Source of the DNA: Lachnospiraceae bacterium
GTDB taxonomy: Bacteria; Bacillota; Clostridia; Lachnospirales; Lachnospiraceae
Length of the DNA: 64,000 nt
Assembly (NCBI GenBank): GCA_024403515.1
Contig: JAKSRS010000008.1
Span: forward strand, 1 to 64,000
Direction of reading: 5' to 3'
Part shown: piece by piece, positions 28,405 to 37,334 of the stretch
Position numbering within the stretch: the first letter of the stretch is position 1
Layout of the letters: every line of letters starts with the position of its first letter
Notes under the pieces: model-generated
What the model saw: only the letters and a program-made list of their open reading frames with translations
Told to the model about the DNA's origin: nothing
The model's database searches: none
Program-made: the position numbers and the translations under genes

Positions 28405-28566
28405 CAAGGCGGGAGTCTCCCTCGGCTGGTGCCTCGCTCCTCCCGGGTTTGACTTCGCTCTGCGAAGAGCAGACGGGAGTCTCCCTCGGCTGGCGCCTCG
28501 GCGCCTAAACGCGGTCCACTGGACCGCAGGCGCGTCTCCGAAGCTGCGCTTCGGACATAAATAATT
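28405..28566. repeat. GC-rich structured element next to ssrA
   Basis: This is strikingly GC-rich in an AT-rich region. A direct repeat of 27 bp with one mismatch occurs at 28410-28436 and 28474-28500 (64-bp period). Palindromes include CTTCGC/GCGAAG, GGCGCC pairs, GCGGTCC/GGACCGC nested inside GCGCCT/AGGCGC, and TCCGAAG/CTTCGGA. GAGCAGACGGGAGTC (28467-28481) is identical to the ssrA 3' segment at 28627-28641. It has open frames on both strands but nothing protein-like. The adjoining bases 28238-28404 are AT-rich with no gene seen. Confidence 0.8.
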
Positions 28567-28641
28567 GACTCCCGTCTGCTCCATACGAAAAAAAGCTGGA
28601 ATCTTATTCCAGCTTTTTTTCGTATGGAGCAGACGGGAGTC
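28567..28641. repeat. perfect 36-bp inverted repeat covering the ssrA 3' end and its terminator
   Basis: Arms 28567-28602 and 28606-28641 are perfectly complementary around a 3-bp centre. The right arm holds the last 17 nt of tmRNA plus half of the terminator. The left arm is an inverted copy of the tmRNA end. Beyond it, CTTCGGACA (28549-28557) also matches the tmRNA (28649-28657 inverted), but the 7 T-loop bases between are replaced by the 9 bases TAAATAATT. Confidence 0.93.
28588..28620 (-). terminator. ssrA terminator (bidirectional)
   Basis: AGCTGGAAT and ATTCCAGCT form a perfect 9-bp stem flanked by A7 and T7, directly after the tmRNA. Because it is symmetrical it would also stop plus-strand transcription. 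Confidence 0.95.
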
Positions 28642-28967
28642 GAACCCGTGTCCGAAGTCCCGTCCACCGTTCTTCTACAAGCTTAGTTAATTATTTGGAT
28701 TGCTCCCATTCCCGCAACATACCGGAAATTAACAGCCGATATGAATTGGTAGCTTCATGATACGCCCGCACACGCAAAGCTTAATGTGCGTCGTTTCCTA
28801 CGTAGTCGATGCCCGGATTCTAATGCGTAGGTGCACTAGAGCGGACAGCTGCCATTAGGCAGCGTATGCTAAATTATCTTCAGCGTTTAATTTTAATTTT
28901 GCGATTAACGTGTCGCAACGGCTTGCTTCACCGGCTTCAAAAACCCCGTCGAAACCTTGACTGCCCC
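28625..28967 (-). ncRNA. ssrA: transfer-messenger RNA (tmRNA)
   Basis: A 343-nt one-piece tmRNA. The 5' end GGGGCAGTCAAGG pairs with the 3' end CTGCTCC to form a 7-bp acceptor stem containing the G3-U pair needed by AlaRS. The T-arm GGACACGGGTTCGACTCCC is clear, and CCA is not encoded. The resume codon GCA starts at 28902 and the tag reads AKLKLNAEDNLAYAA, ending in TAA at 28855. It rescues stalled ribosomes with SmpB, whose gene lies 42 bp upstream. Its 3' end is duplicated in inverted orientation next to it. Confidence 0.97.
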
Positions 28968-29009
28968 GAGTTTGTGAAACCAAATATTTGGTTGCTTTGA
29001 AATTACTGA

Positions 29010-29477
29010 TTAGTAATTTCTGGCCTTGAATTCACGCTCGATTTCTCGCTTGGCGTCCTTTTTGGCCATATCTTCTCTTTTATCGTAAAGTTTCTTTCCT
29101 TTGCAAAGACCAAACTCAAGTTTAGCTTTGCCTTCTTTAAAGTAAACTTCAAGAGGAACTAAAGTATAACCCTTTTCTGTTATTTTTCCAAGAAGCTTCA
29201 TAATCTCACTTTTGTGTAAAAGTAACTTCTTGGGTCTTAAAGGGTCTTTGTTGAAGATGTTGCCCATTTCATATGGGCTTATATGCATTCCGTATGCATA
29301 AACCTCTCCGTTGTCGATTCGAATAAAGGATTCCTTTATCGAACACTTGCCAAGTCTTAATGACTTAACCTCCGTGCCGTGAAGAGACAATCCGGCTTCG
29401 AACTTCTCTTCAACAAAGTAATCATGATATGCTTTTTTGTTGTTGCAAACTAATTTTCTAGGTTCACTCTTAGCCAT
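29010..29477 (-). CDS. smpB: SsrA-binding protein SmpB
   Basis: A 155-residue small beta-barrel RNA-binding protein that delivers tmRNA to stalled ribosomes. Typical segments are [29 protein letters not shown] (split: [17 protein letters not shown] then [12 protein letters not shown]) and the basic tail [20 protein letters not shown]. Length is as expected. The SD AAAGGAG precedes the ATG. It sits directly before ssrA, a common and functional pairing, and downstream of rnr, whose product also acts in trans-translation. Confidence 0.97.
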   Translation of the reverse strand: MAKSEPRKLVCNNKKAYHDYFVEEKFEAGLSLHGTEVKSLRLGKCSIKESFIRIDNGEVYAYGMHISPYEMGNIFNKDPLRPKKLLLHKSEIMKLLGKITEKGYTLVPLEVYFKEGKAKLEFGLCKGKKLYDKREDMAKKDAKREIEREFKARNY

Positions 29478-29501
29478 GCTCGTCTCCTTTCCGCACTCAA
29501 T

Positions 29502-29555
29502 ATCTTATCACACAAATACGATTTTGCAACTGAACTAATAGTTCAATATGCAAAA
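29502..29555 (-). promoter_or_regulatory. possible smpB promoter inside an inverted repeat
   Basis: TTGCAA (29524-29529), a 16-bp spacer and TAAGAT (29502-29507) on the minus strand could start smpB-ssrA transcription. The -35 overlaps a two-part inverted repeat: TTTTGCA (29522-29528) with TGCAAAA (29549-29555) and TGAACT with AGTTCA inside. This may be an operator or the end structure of the rnr transcript. Confidence 0.4.
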
Positions 29556-29617
29556 GAAATTTTACGACTTATAACATAAGTAGTATTCTTTTCAAAGTAG
29601 CATCGGACTGATATAAA

Positions 29618-31894
29618 CTATCCACGGCGTCCATTCTTATAAAAGTCATGAACTGCGTCGTTTTCATCGAAGTCTGCTAAAATGAAATCAACTGTTCTTT
29701 CGGCCAGATCAACGTCATGAACCATAACTTTAACCTTATCGCCAAGTTTGTAGCTCTTGCCACTTGATTCACCCACAAGTTCAAACTTACCTTCATCAAA
29801 TCTATAGTAGTCACCTGTCATTGATGATACGTGTACAAGTCCTTCGCAGGTGTTTTCAAGTTCAACGTAGATACCCCAGTTGGTTACGCCACTAATAAAT
29901 CCTTCATATACTTCATAAAGATGACGACCCATGTATTCGGCTTTTTTAAGCTTGGTCGTTTCTCTTTCAGTTTCTTCGGACTTTCTTTCGTTACGTGAGC
30001 AGGAAGCTGCCACGCTGTCGAGTATATCTTCGTAGTGTTTGATTCTGGCAGGTGTCAATCTTCCACGAATAGAATCTTTGATAATTCTATGAATCTGTAA
30101 GTCAGGATATCTTCGAATTGGTGAAGTAAAGTGACAATAGTATTCACATGCCAACCCGAAATGTCCCGTGCACTCTGTCGAATACTTGGCCTGCATCATG
30201 GAGCGAAGCGCCACTCTTGTAATCAAAATTTCCTGATCGGTTCCTTCTATCTTGGCAAGTAACTTCTGAAGTTCCTTGGGATGAAGTTCTTCGTTTCCAA
30301 CCTTAAGCTTAAGTCCGTAGTTTTTAATAAATGTCTTAAACTTTTCAAGTTTGCCTTCTTCAGGACTTTCATGAACTCGATATACAAAAGGTATTTCCTG
30401 CCAAAAGAAATGAGACGCTACGGTTTCATTTGCCATAAGCATGAACTCTTCAATGAGTTTTGTTGCTTCATTTCTATCATAGGGCTTAATGTCGATAGCC
30501 TTGCCCTGGTCGTCCAAAAGGACCTTGGACTCAGGAAAATCAAAGTCGATTGAGCCGCGCTTAGTTCTTTTGGCCCTAAGTATCTTGGCAAGTTCATACA
30601 TCCTCATAAACATATCTGAAAGCTCGCCATACTCAGCAATAAGCTCTTCGTCATGCTCTGAGATGATTTTATTCACTATTGTATATGTCATTCGACGGTT
30701 AACGTTTATCACTGATTCAACTATGTCGTAATCCTTGACGTTTCCTGCATTATCAATCTTCATGATGCATGAAAGGGAAAGTCTGTCTTCTTTTTCATTA
30801 AGTGAACAAATGCCGTTTGAAAGCGAATGAGGAAGCATGGGAATAACTCGGTCAGCAAGGTATGTACTTGTTCCGCGCTTGATTGCCTCCCTGTCAAGAG
30901 CTGAGTTTTCCTGAACATAGTTCGAAACATCTGCTATATGAACGCCAAGAACATAGTCTTCTCCTTCCATTTCAAGCGAAACCGCGTCATCAAGATCCTT
31001 GGAATCTTCCGAGTCTATGGTTACCATATTTAAACTTCTTAAATCGCTACGGCCTTCCATATCAGCTTCTGATACTGCAACATTTAACCTGTTGGCCTGA
31101 TTTAGGACTTTTTCAGGAAACTTGGTCTCTATTCCAAATGCCAGTGCTATCGAAAGAATGTCTACGCCGGGGTCATTGGCGTGTCCAAGAATTTCAACAA
31201 TCTTGCCTTCCGGTTTATGTCTGTCATCGCCGTAATCGTAGATATCAACGATAACCTTGTGACCGGATACTGCTCCCATTGAATACTGCTTGGGAATAAA
31301 AATATCGTTTATAAGCTTAGAGTTATCGCACTTTACAAAGCCAAAGTTTTCGGAGGCCTCATAGGTTCCCACTATCACATCCTTAGAACGCTCCACGATA
31401 TTTACAATCTGTGCTTCTGCACGGCTCGAGGTTGTTGCTTCTTTAATAATCTTGGCCTCAACTATATCGTTATGAAGGGCATTTAAACTCATTCCCTCAG
31501 GAACAAAAAGATCCTCGTCCATCCCTTCGATTTCAACAAACCCAAAACCCCTGGAATTTCCGATATACTTTCCCTGAAAAAGCTTCTCTTTCTTTTGCTT
31601 CTTAGATTTTTTTGAAGAAGTTTCAAGACCATTTTCATCATTTTGGTCAAAAGAAAGTGCATCGTTCTTTTCCTTAGGCGCCTTCTTCACTTTTCCAAGA
31701 ACGAGTTTTCCTTTCTGGGTAACAGAAATATAGCCTTCATCTATAAGTCCGTCTATTATCGAATCAAATTCGGCGCGGTTTTCATCAGAAACCTGCATAA
31801 ACATTGCAAGTTCCTTGCGCTTCATTGGAACGTAAAGGTCGTCTTTGAAAAGTTCCTTTATTAACTTAATTCTCTTATCTTTAGATTTTTCCAA
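29618..31894 (-). CDS. rnr: ribonuclease R
   Basis: A 758-residue 3'-5' exoribonuclease of the RNB family. It has an N-terminal winged-helix domain (about 1-65), a charged linker, two cold-shock domains (about 80-225), a catalytic RNB domain with DSEDSKDLDDAVSLE metal-binding aspartates near 275-290, and a C-terminal S1 domain (about 645-735). It degrades structured RNA and, with SmpB-tmRNA, non-stop mRNAs, which fits its place upstream of smpB-ssrA. Bacterial RNase R is usually 700-820 residues. Confidence 0.96.
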   Translation of the reverse strand: MEKSKDKRIKLIKELFKDDLYVPMKRKELAMFMQVSDENRAEFDSIIDGLIDEGYISVTQKGKLVLGKVKKAPKEKNDALSFDQNDENGLETSSKKSKKQKKEKLFQGKYIGNSRGFGFVEIEGMDEDLFVPEGMSLNALHNDIVEAKIIKEATTSSRAEAQIVNIVERSKDVIVGTYEASENFGFVKCDNSKLINDIFIPKQYSMGAVSGHKVIVDIYDYGDDRHKPEGKIVEILGHANDPGVDILSIALAFGIETKFPEKVLNQANRLNVAVSEADMEGRSDLRSLNMVTIDSEDSKDLDDAVSLEMEGEDYVLGVHIADVSNYVQENSALDREAIKRGTSTYLADRVIPMLPHSLSNGICSLNEKEDRLSLSCIMKIDNAGNVKDYDIVESVINVNRRMTYTIVNKIISEHDEELIAEYGELSDMFMRMYELAKILRAKRTKRGSIDFDFPESKVLLDDQGKAIDIKPYDRNEATKLIEEFMLMANETVASHFFWQEIPFVYRVHESPEEGKLEKFKTFIKNYGLKLKVGNEELHPKELQKLLAKIEGTDQEILITRVALRSMMQAKYSTECTGHFGLACEYYCHFTSPIRRYPDLQIHRIIKDSIRGRLTPARIKHYEDILDSVAASCSRNERKSEETERETTKLKKAEYMGRHLYEVYEGFISGVTNWGIYVELENTCEGLVHVSSMTGDYYRFDEGKFELVGESSGKSYKLGDKVKVMVHDVDLAERTVDFILADFDENDAVHDFYKNGRRG

Positions 31895-31977
31895 ATATCT
31901 TACCTCTTAACTGCACTTATAAGGAAAGTGCCAACCAAAACTACATAAATATTATATAGGACATACATTCCTACAAA

Positions 31978-32010
31978 TTAAAAAGCCACTCATAATACTA
32001 TGAGTGGCTT
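31978..32010 (-). terminator. secG terminator
   Basis: AAGCCACTCATA and TATGAGTGGCTT form a 12-bp stem with a short loop, followed on the minus strand by TTTTTAATTT. It lies 20 bp after the secG stop. Confidence 0.93.
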
Positions 32011-32030
32011 CAGTAACTACCATTTCTTAA

Positions 32031-32270
32031 TTAGAAAATGTTCATATTGAGAACTACAGCAAGTAACATAAATGCGATTGCAAGATACTTTGTAATCTTT
32101 TCAAGCATTCCTTCCATGCTACGGCCCTTAGCCTTACCCCAATATGTTTCAGCTGCACCTGAAATTGCTCCAAGTCCTGCTGATTTTCCTTCCTGCATTA
32201 ATACAATAACAAGAAGTGCTATTGAAACCAATATAAATAATATAGTAATAACGACTCTTAATGCTGCCAT
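32031..32270 (-). CDS. secG: protein-export membrane protein SecG
   Basis: A 79-residue protein with two TM helices (about 3-24 and 57-77) joined by a loop containing LMQEGKSAGLGAISGAAETYWGK, the SecG signature (shown here as LMQEGKSAGLGAI and AETYWGK). It is the third subunit of the SecYEG translocon. The open frame extends 22 codons further upstream, but GGAGG 7 nt before ATG 32270 (MAALRVV) fixes the start. It is followed by its own terminator and preceded by gpmI. Confidence 0.95.
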   Translation of the reverse strand: MAALRVVITILFILVSIALLVIVLMQEGKSAGLGAISGAAETYWGKAKGRSMEGMLEKITKYLAIAFMLLAVVLNMNIF

Positions 32271-32353
32271 TTGTAATCCTCCTTCAAACTGACACTGCAC
32301 CATATTAGCACACAAAGTGCTCTTTTTCAAGCACAATATTGTAATATCAGTTT

Positions 32354-33913
32354 TTATCTAACGATAAGGCTCTTTCCTGTCATTTCTTCGGGCTGTTTCA
32401 TTCCCATGCACTCAATAAGTGTAGGAATGATATCTGCAAGGCATCCGCCTTCACGAAGCTTAATACCATCTTCGTAGTTAACTAAGATGAAAGGAACAGG
32501 GTTTGTTGTGTGAGCTGTAAATGCTTCACCTGTTTCGTAATCAACAAGCTGTTCAGCGTTACCGTGGTCTGCACAGATGAATAATACTCCATCAACTTCC
32601 TTAACGAAGTTTACAACTTCGCCAACGCACTTATCAATTGTTTCAACAGCTTCGATTGCTGATTCAAGAACACCTGTATGACCAACCATATCAGGGTTAG
32701 CGAAGTTACAGATGATTACATCATATACTGAACTTCCATCTTCATTCTTGGCTGTAATAGCTTCAGAAAGCTTATCACATACTGTGTAAGCACTCATACG
32801 AGGTTTCTTATCATATGTAGGAACGTACTTGGGAGAATTTACGAGGATTCTCTCTTCACCTTCGTTGGGAGCTTCTACACCACCATTGAAGAAGAAAGTA
32901 ACGTGTGCATACTTTTCTGTTTCAGCAATACGAGCCTGCTTTAAGTTGTTAGCTGCAAGCCATTCACCAAATGTGTTTGTAACAGAAATCTTGTGGAAAG
33001 CAACTTCCTTGTTAGCGATTGTAGGATCGTAATCTGAGAAGCATACAAATGTAACACCAAGTCTTGCTCCTCTTTCAAACTTATCAAAATCATCATCGCA
33101 GAAGCAACGTGTAATTTCACGAGCACGGTCAGGACGGAAGTTGAAGAAAATGATGCTATCCTTATCCTGAATTGTTGCAACGGGCTGTCCGTTCTTCTTA
33201 ATAACTGTAGGCTTAACGAATTCGTCTGTTTCGTCTCTGTCATATGAAGCCTGGATTGCAGCAAGTGCATCATCAGCTTCAAGACCTTCGCCCTTAGTCA
33301 TTGCATCGTAAGCAACCTTAACTCTGTCGTAGTTATTATCACGGTCCATTGCATAGTAACGACCGTTTACTGTAGCGATTTCACCTACGCCAAGTTCAGC
33401 CATCTTATCCTGAAGTTCCTTGGCATATCCAAGACCACCTGTAGGAGGTGTATCACGTCCATCAAGGAAAGCGTGAACATAAACCTTTGAAAGTCCGTTT
33501 CTCTTAGCAAGTTCAAGTACTCCGTAAAGATGTGTGATGTGTGAGTGAACACCACCGTCTGAAAGTAAACCAAATACATGAAGTGCGCTATCGTTAGCCT
33601 TGCAGTTATCAATAGCCTTCATAAGACCTTCGTTTGTGAAGAATGTCTCATCCTGAATTTCTTTAGTAATTCTTGTAAGTTCCTGATAAACGATACGGCC
33701 GGCACCCATATTAAGATGTCCAACTTCAGAGTTACCCATCTGTCCATCGGGAAGACCTACAGCCATTCCGCTTGCGTTACCCTTAACGAAAGGATATTCC
33801 TTCATAAGTCTGTCCATTACAGGTGTTTTAGCCTGTGCAACTGCGTTTCCTTCAACCTTATCATTAAGGCCATATCCATCAAGGATTAATAAAACAACAG
33901 GTTTCTTTGCCAT
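32354..33913 (-). CDS. gpmI: 2,3-bisphosphoglycerate-independent phosphoglycerate mutase
   Basis: A 519-residue Mn-dependent enzyme of the alkaline phosphatase superfamily that interconverts 3- and 2-phosphoglycerate. Asp12 (LLILDGYGLN) and the phospho-acceptor Ser62 (GQMGNSEVGHLNMGAGR) are clear, as are the C-terminal metal ligands in FICADHGNAEQ and HTTNPVP. The length is typical. The SD AAAGGAGA precedes the ATG. Other lower-glycolysis genes lie 9-12 kb away. Confidence 0.97.
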   Translation of the reverse strand: MAKKPVVLLILDGYGLNDKVEGNAVAQAKTPVMDRLMKEYPFVKGNASGMAVGLPDGQMGNSEVGHLNMGAGRIVYQELTRITKEIQDETFFTNEGLMKAIDNCKANDSALHVFGLLSDGGVHSHITHLYGVLELAKRNGLSKVYVHAFLDGRDTPPTGGLGYAKELQDKMAELGVGEIATVNGRYYAMDRDNNYDRVKVAYDAMTKGEGLEADDALAAIQASYDRDETDEFVKPTVIKKNGQPVATIQDKDSIIFFNFRPDRAREITRCFCDDDFDKFERGARLGVTFVCFSDYDPTIANKEVAFHKISVTNTFGEWLAANNLKQARIAETEKYAHVTFFFNGGVEAPNEGEERILVNSPKYVPTYDKKPRMSAYTVCDKLSEAITAKNEDGSSVYDVIICNFANPDMVGHTGVLESAIEAVETIDKCVGEVVNFVKEVDGVLFICADHGNAEQLVDYETGEAFTAHTTNPVPFILVNYEDGIKLREGGCLADIIPTLIECMGMKQPEEMTGKSLIVR

Positions 33914-33965
33914 GATATATCTCCTTTATAAAAATGTATTTGTAATTGAATTTTGTCCGCAGAAA

Positions 33966-33994
33966 ATTATACACGATAATTGCCGTTTTTACAA
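33966..33994 (-). promoter_or_regulatory. gpmI promoter
   Basis: TTGTAA (33989-33994), a 17-bp spacer and a perfect TATAAT (33966-33971) on the minus strand, about 50 bp before the gpmI start and between it and the preceding gene. Confidence 0.7.
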
Positions 33995-34018
33995 ACTTTT
34001 TTCAATGTATAACATGCG

Positions 34019-35197
34019 TTATTCAGCATTCGACACATAATCTCTGTCAACGTTTACGACTGAAAAGAGTTTGTTGTTCTTTTCATTAACACGCTTGGCT
34101 ATATCCATCGCTATTTCTTCATCAGTTTCCTTTTTGTCAAAAGAAACAACCACATCAAAAATTAGATTCGTATGAGTATTTCCAAGTACTACCCTAAAAT
34201 CATGGAATGTAATCGATTCGTCATACTCTTTTATGACGTCTTTAACAAGTTCTCTTAACTCGTCAACTTCCGGATTTCCTATCTCAACAGGGTCCATATG
34301 AATAACCGCATGCGCACCAAGTATAGTTCTAAGTTCAACTTCTGTTACATCAATAACATCGTGGATTTCATTTATATCGGCCTTGCTTGATACTTCGGCA
34401 TGAAGCGAAATCATCACTCGGCCGGGACCGTAGTCATGGACGATAAGATCATGAATTCCAACTATCTCTTTATGATTAAGTACGATTCTTTCAATTTCAT
34501 TTACAAATTCCTTGGTAGGTGGCTGACCCAAAAGAGGCGAAATTGTTTCTTTTGCCGCCTTAATACCTGCCCAGATAATCAGTAAACCTACAACTAAACC
34601 GCAAAATCCATCGAGCTTAAGTCCAAAGAACTTTCCGATTAATGCTGTAATTACTACTACTGTTGTTGAAATTGTATCTGAAAGTGAGTCTGTCGATGTT
34701 GCAAGAAGTGTCGCTGAGTCGATTTTCTTTCCTATCCTTTTACAATAAAAGGCCATGTAGACCTTAACAAGAATTGACGCCATCATTATTGCAATTGCCA
34801 ACCATGAAAAAGAAATTGCCTCGGGATGAATTATCTTTACAAAAGAATCCGTCACCAGTTCATATCCCATTAAAATGATAAGCACCGACACTGCAAGTCC
34901 TGAAAGATATTCAATTCTTCCATGACCGAAGGGATGCTGAGGATCAGGTTTCTGACCTGCGAGCTTAAATCCCACAACAGAAATAAGTGACGAACCTGCA
35001 TCTGAAAGGTTATTGAAAGCATCTGCTGTCATGGCAATTGATGACGACAAAACACCTGCAATATATTTACCTATAAACAACACAATATTTAAAAATATAC
35101 CGTATCCGCCACAAAGAACTCCATATGATTCTCTAACTTTAGGATCAGTGGTATTTTCGCTATCTTTAACAAACAATTTAATCAATAAAGAAAGCAT
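34019..35197 (-). CDS. cation diffusion facilitator family transporter
   Basis: A 392-residue divalent-metal/proton antiporter of the CDF family, exporting Zn, Co, Fe or Mn. Six TM helices occupy about 20-220. The intramembrane metal-site pairs are seen in TADAFNNLSD (TM2) and TSTDSLSD (TM5), with PFGHGRIEYL after TM3. Residues about 225-300 form the cytoplasmic dimerisation domain, followed by an extra C-terminal domain of about 80 residues. The frame runs 27 codons further upstream, but AAAGGGGG 4 nt before ATG 35197 supports the shorter start. Metal preference is not decided by sequence here. Confidence 0.93.
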   Translation of the reverse strand: MLSLLIKLFVKDSENTTDPKVRESYGVLCGGYGIFLNIVLFIGKYIAGVLSSSIAMTADAFNNLSDAGSSLISVVGFKLAGQKPDPQHPFGHGRIEYLSGLAVSVLIILMGYELVTDSFVKIIHPEAISFSWLAIAIMMASILVKVYMAFYCKRIGKKIDSATLLATSTDSLSDTISTTVVVITALIGKFFGLKLDGFCGLVVGLLIIWAGIKAAKETISPLLGQPPTKEFVNEIERIVLNHKEIVGIHDLIVHDYGPGRVMISLHAEVSSKADINEIHDVIDVTEVELRTILGAHAVIHMDPVEIGNPEVDELRELVKDVIKEYDESITFHDFRVVLGNTHTNLIFDVVVSFDKKETDEEIAMDIAKRVNEKNNKLFSVVNVDRDYVSNAE

Positions 35198-35239
35198 ATT
35201 TCCCCCTTTCTTGCATGTTTCTTCCAAATCATAAAAAAA

Positions 35240-35268
35240 AGTATAGCATTGAAAAAATACTGTTGCAA
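35240..35268 (-). promoter_or_regulatory. promoter of the cation efflux gene
   Basis: TTGCAA (35263-35268), a 17-bp spacer and TATACT (35240-35245) on the minus strand, divergent from the attenuator promoter at 35349. Confidence 0.65.
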
Positions 35269-35348
35269 TACAGAACAAACTATATATAAAAGCAGCGAAT
35301 TATACTTCTATTAAACTCAGGAAAAATTAATTTTTCGAAAATTTAGGG

Positions 35349-35377
35349 TTGACAAGATTAATTTATGGTCGTATTTT
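35349..35377 (+). promoter_or_regulatory. promoter of the ABC-exporter leader
   Basis: A perfect TTGACA (35349-35354), a 17-bp spacer and TATTTT (35372-35377). Transcription from about 35384 would give a roughly 210-nt leader with a small open frame and an intrinsic terminator before the exporter genes. Confidence 0.7.
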
Positions 35378-35423
35378 GTTTGTAGTCCTTGTGGGACGTA
35401 CACTTAAGAAAGGAGGCATACAA

Positions 35424-35504
35424 ATGTCAGTAATCAGAAACAATATGACAACTAACTTAATAACTTTAAATTCGTATACCTCCGGAAAAGGTATGTTCAT
35501 GTAA
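35424..35504 (+). CDS. 26-residue leader peptide upstream of ABC exporter
   Basis: A small open frame begins MSVIRNNMTT, ends GKGMFM, and stops with TAA. It has one of the best SD sequences in the window (AAGGAGG, 8 nt before ATG). It is preceded by a promoter and followed 33 nt later by a perfect terminator that sits right before the exporter's own SD. This is the layout of ribosome-mediated attenuators such as B. subtilis bmrB before bmrCD, where slow translation of the leader under antibiotics prevents terminator folding. The peptide matches no family I recognise. The function is inferred from position, and the SD and isolation make it unlikely to be a chance frame. Confidence 0.65.
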   Translation: MSVIRNNMTTNLITLNSYTSGKGMFM

Positions 35505-35537
35505 TTTATTTTTGAATTAATAAAATTATGCGATTTC

Positions 35538-35573
35538 AATCCGGTAGTATATTTCATGCTACCGGATTTTTTT
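35538..35573 (+). terminator. attenuator terminator before the ABC exporter
   Basis: AATCCGGTAG (35538-35547) and CTACCGGATT (35559-35568) form a perfect 10-bp stem followed by seven T residues. It ends 22 bp before the exporter start. GTATACC (35474-35480), in the end of the leader peptide frame, can partly pair with the 5' arm (GGTA plus a bulged G and TA), offering a possible antiterminator. Confidence 0.9.
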
Positions 35574-35594
35574 ATGCAAAAAAGGGGTGATTAT

Positions 35595-37334
35595 TTGAAA
35601 AACAACACATTGTTTAAACATTTGAGAAAGCATATTGGCGGATACTGTGTTGCGCTTTTCGCTTTACTTGTAAGTGTATTTTTATCTATGCTTTCTCCGC
35701 AGATAACTATGCACATCGTTGATGACGTTATTACTGCAGGAAATAAAGAACTTCTTCCGAAACTTTTACTTGCAATACTGCTTGTGGGTGGCGGACGAAT
35801 GCTCTTTCAGTACATCAAAGAATTTACCTTTGACAGAATGTCAGTAAATGTATCTTCAAATTTACGCAGAGATCTTTTCACTCATATTCAGTCACTTGAT
35901 ACTTCATTCTTTGATAAGACCAATACCGGCGAAATAATGGCAAGACTTAAGGATGACATCGATAAAATCTGGAATGCCGTTTCCTTTATTTCCATGCTTT
36001 TACTGGAAGTTTTTGTTCATACAGTAATGATTATTTACTGCATGTTCAGACTTAATCCGATTATTACCATTGTGCCTGTATTGGCCATGATCTTTTGTGC
36101 CTTTCTTGCTCTTTATATGGAAAAGAAGCTAGATAAGGTATATGAAGACATTTCAGAAGAAAACGCTGTATTAAACACTACCTGTGAAGAAAACATTGCG
36201 GGTGTTCGTACAGTTAAAGCCTTTGCAAAAGAAAAATACGAAATAAAGAAGTTTTTGGAGCACAACGAAAAATACTGTGAACTCAACATCACGCAGTCCA
36301 GGATTTTCGTTAAGTACTACCCTTACTTCTCTTTCATAGGAAGAATCATTCCTCTTATCGTTGTATTCCTTGGCGGATACTTCTATATAAAAGGTCAGAT
36401 GACTCTTGGTGAGATTACAGCATTCATTTCTTATGCCTCAAATATCGTATGGCCTATGGAAATGCTTGGCTGGCTTACAAACGATTTTTCTTCTGCCGTA
36501 GCATCCGTAAAGAAGATAAACAAGATTTTTGATGAAATACCTACAATCACAGACAAGGACGACTGTCATGCTCTTGATCATGTTGAAGGTAATATCGTAT
36601 TTGATAACGTATCCTTCCATAAAGAAGACATGCACAACATTTTATCAGGCATTTCATTTACAGTTCCCAAAGGACAAACACTTGGAATTATGGGAGCGAC
36701 AGGAGCCGGTAAGTCTTCTATCATCTCATTACTTACTCGTCTTTATGATGCAACAGACGGAACCATTACTCTTGACGGAGTAGATATTAAAGATATTCCA
36801 TTAAAACAGCTTAGGGGAAATATTTCCCTTGTTATGCAGGACGTTTTCCTTTTCTCGGATACAATCTCCGAAAACATCAAGATGGGTAACCGTCAGAACA
36901 TAACTGCTAAGCATATTCGTAAAGCCAGCCAACGTGCAGGTGCAAGCGAATTCATTGAAAAAATGGAAAACGGTTATGAAACTGTCATTGGCGAACGCGG
37001 AGTTGGTCTTTCAGGCGGCCAGAAGCAGCGAATCTCTATCGCTCGTGCCCTTGCCAAAAACCTCCCTATCCTGATAATGGATGACTCCACTTCAGCCCTT
37101 GATATGGAAACCGAAAAAGAAATTCAAAAAGAATTACACAATTTAAAGGACATGACAAAGCTTATTATCGCTCATCGTATCAGCTCAGTTAAAAACGCCG
37201 ACGAAATAATAGTACTTGATGAGGGCAAGGTTGCTGAACGCGGTACACATGATGAGCTTCTTAAAAAGAAAGGGCTCTACTACGAAACCTATGTTTCACA
37301 GTATGGTGAGCCTTCATTACAGGAGGTGATTTAA
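35595..37334 (+). CDS. ABC exporter half-transporter, degenerate-site subunit (BmrC-like)
   Basis: A 579-residue type IV ABC exporter subunit with six TM helices (about 1-310), then a nucleotide-binding domain with Walker A GATGAGKSS, signature LSGGQ, and Walker B ILIMDDSTSALD, where Asp replaces the catalytic Glu. Such a degenerate site marks one half of a heterodimer, here with the next gene. The frame opens earlier (ATG 35556), but that ATG lies in the loop of the terminator. AAGGGGTG 5 nt before TTG 35595 (then KNNTLFKHLRKH) is the likely start. It overlaps the partner by 1 bp. Expression is probably controlled by the leader attenuator. Drug export is inferred from the family. Confidence 0.93.
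   Translation: MKNNTLFKHLRKHIGGYCVALFALLVSVFLSMLSPQITMHIVDDVITAGNKELLPKLLLAILLVGGGRMLFQYIKEFTFDRMSVNVSSNLRRDLFTHIQSLDTSFFDKTNTGEIMARLKDDIDKIWNAVSFISMLLLEVFVHTVMIIYCMFRLNPIITIVPVLAMIFCAFLALYMEKKLDKVYEDISEENAVLNTTCEENIAGVRTVKAFAKEKYEIKKFLEHNEKYCELNITQSRIFVKYYPYFSFIGRIIPLIVVFLGGYFYIKGQMTLGEITAFISYASNIVWPMEMLGWLTNDFSSAVASVKKINKIFDEIPTITDKDDCHALDHVEGNIVFDNVSFHKEDMHNILSGISFTVPKGQTLGIMGATGAGKSSIISLLTRLYDATDGTITLDGVDIKDIPLKQLRGNISLVMQDVFLFSDTISENIKMGNRQNITAKHIRKASQRAGASEFIEKMENGYETVIGERGVGLSGGQKQRISIARALAKNLPILIMDDSTSALDMETEKEIQKELHNLKDMTKLIIAHRISSVKNADEIIVLDEGKVAERGTHDELLKKKGLYYETYVSQYGEPSLQEVI

Noticed and set aside
28267..28667. Overlapping open frames on both strands in the GC-rich block, up to 105 codons
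   Set aside because: They cross the ssrA 3' end and palindromes, have no SD, and read as Arg/Pro/Gly-rich sequence as expected from GC-rich repeats.
35556..35594. ATG at 35556 as start of the first ABC exporter gene
   Set aside because: It lies in the loop of a perfect terminator without SD; a TTG at 35595 with a good SD fits the protein better.
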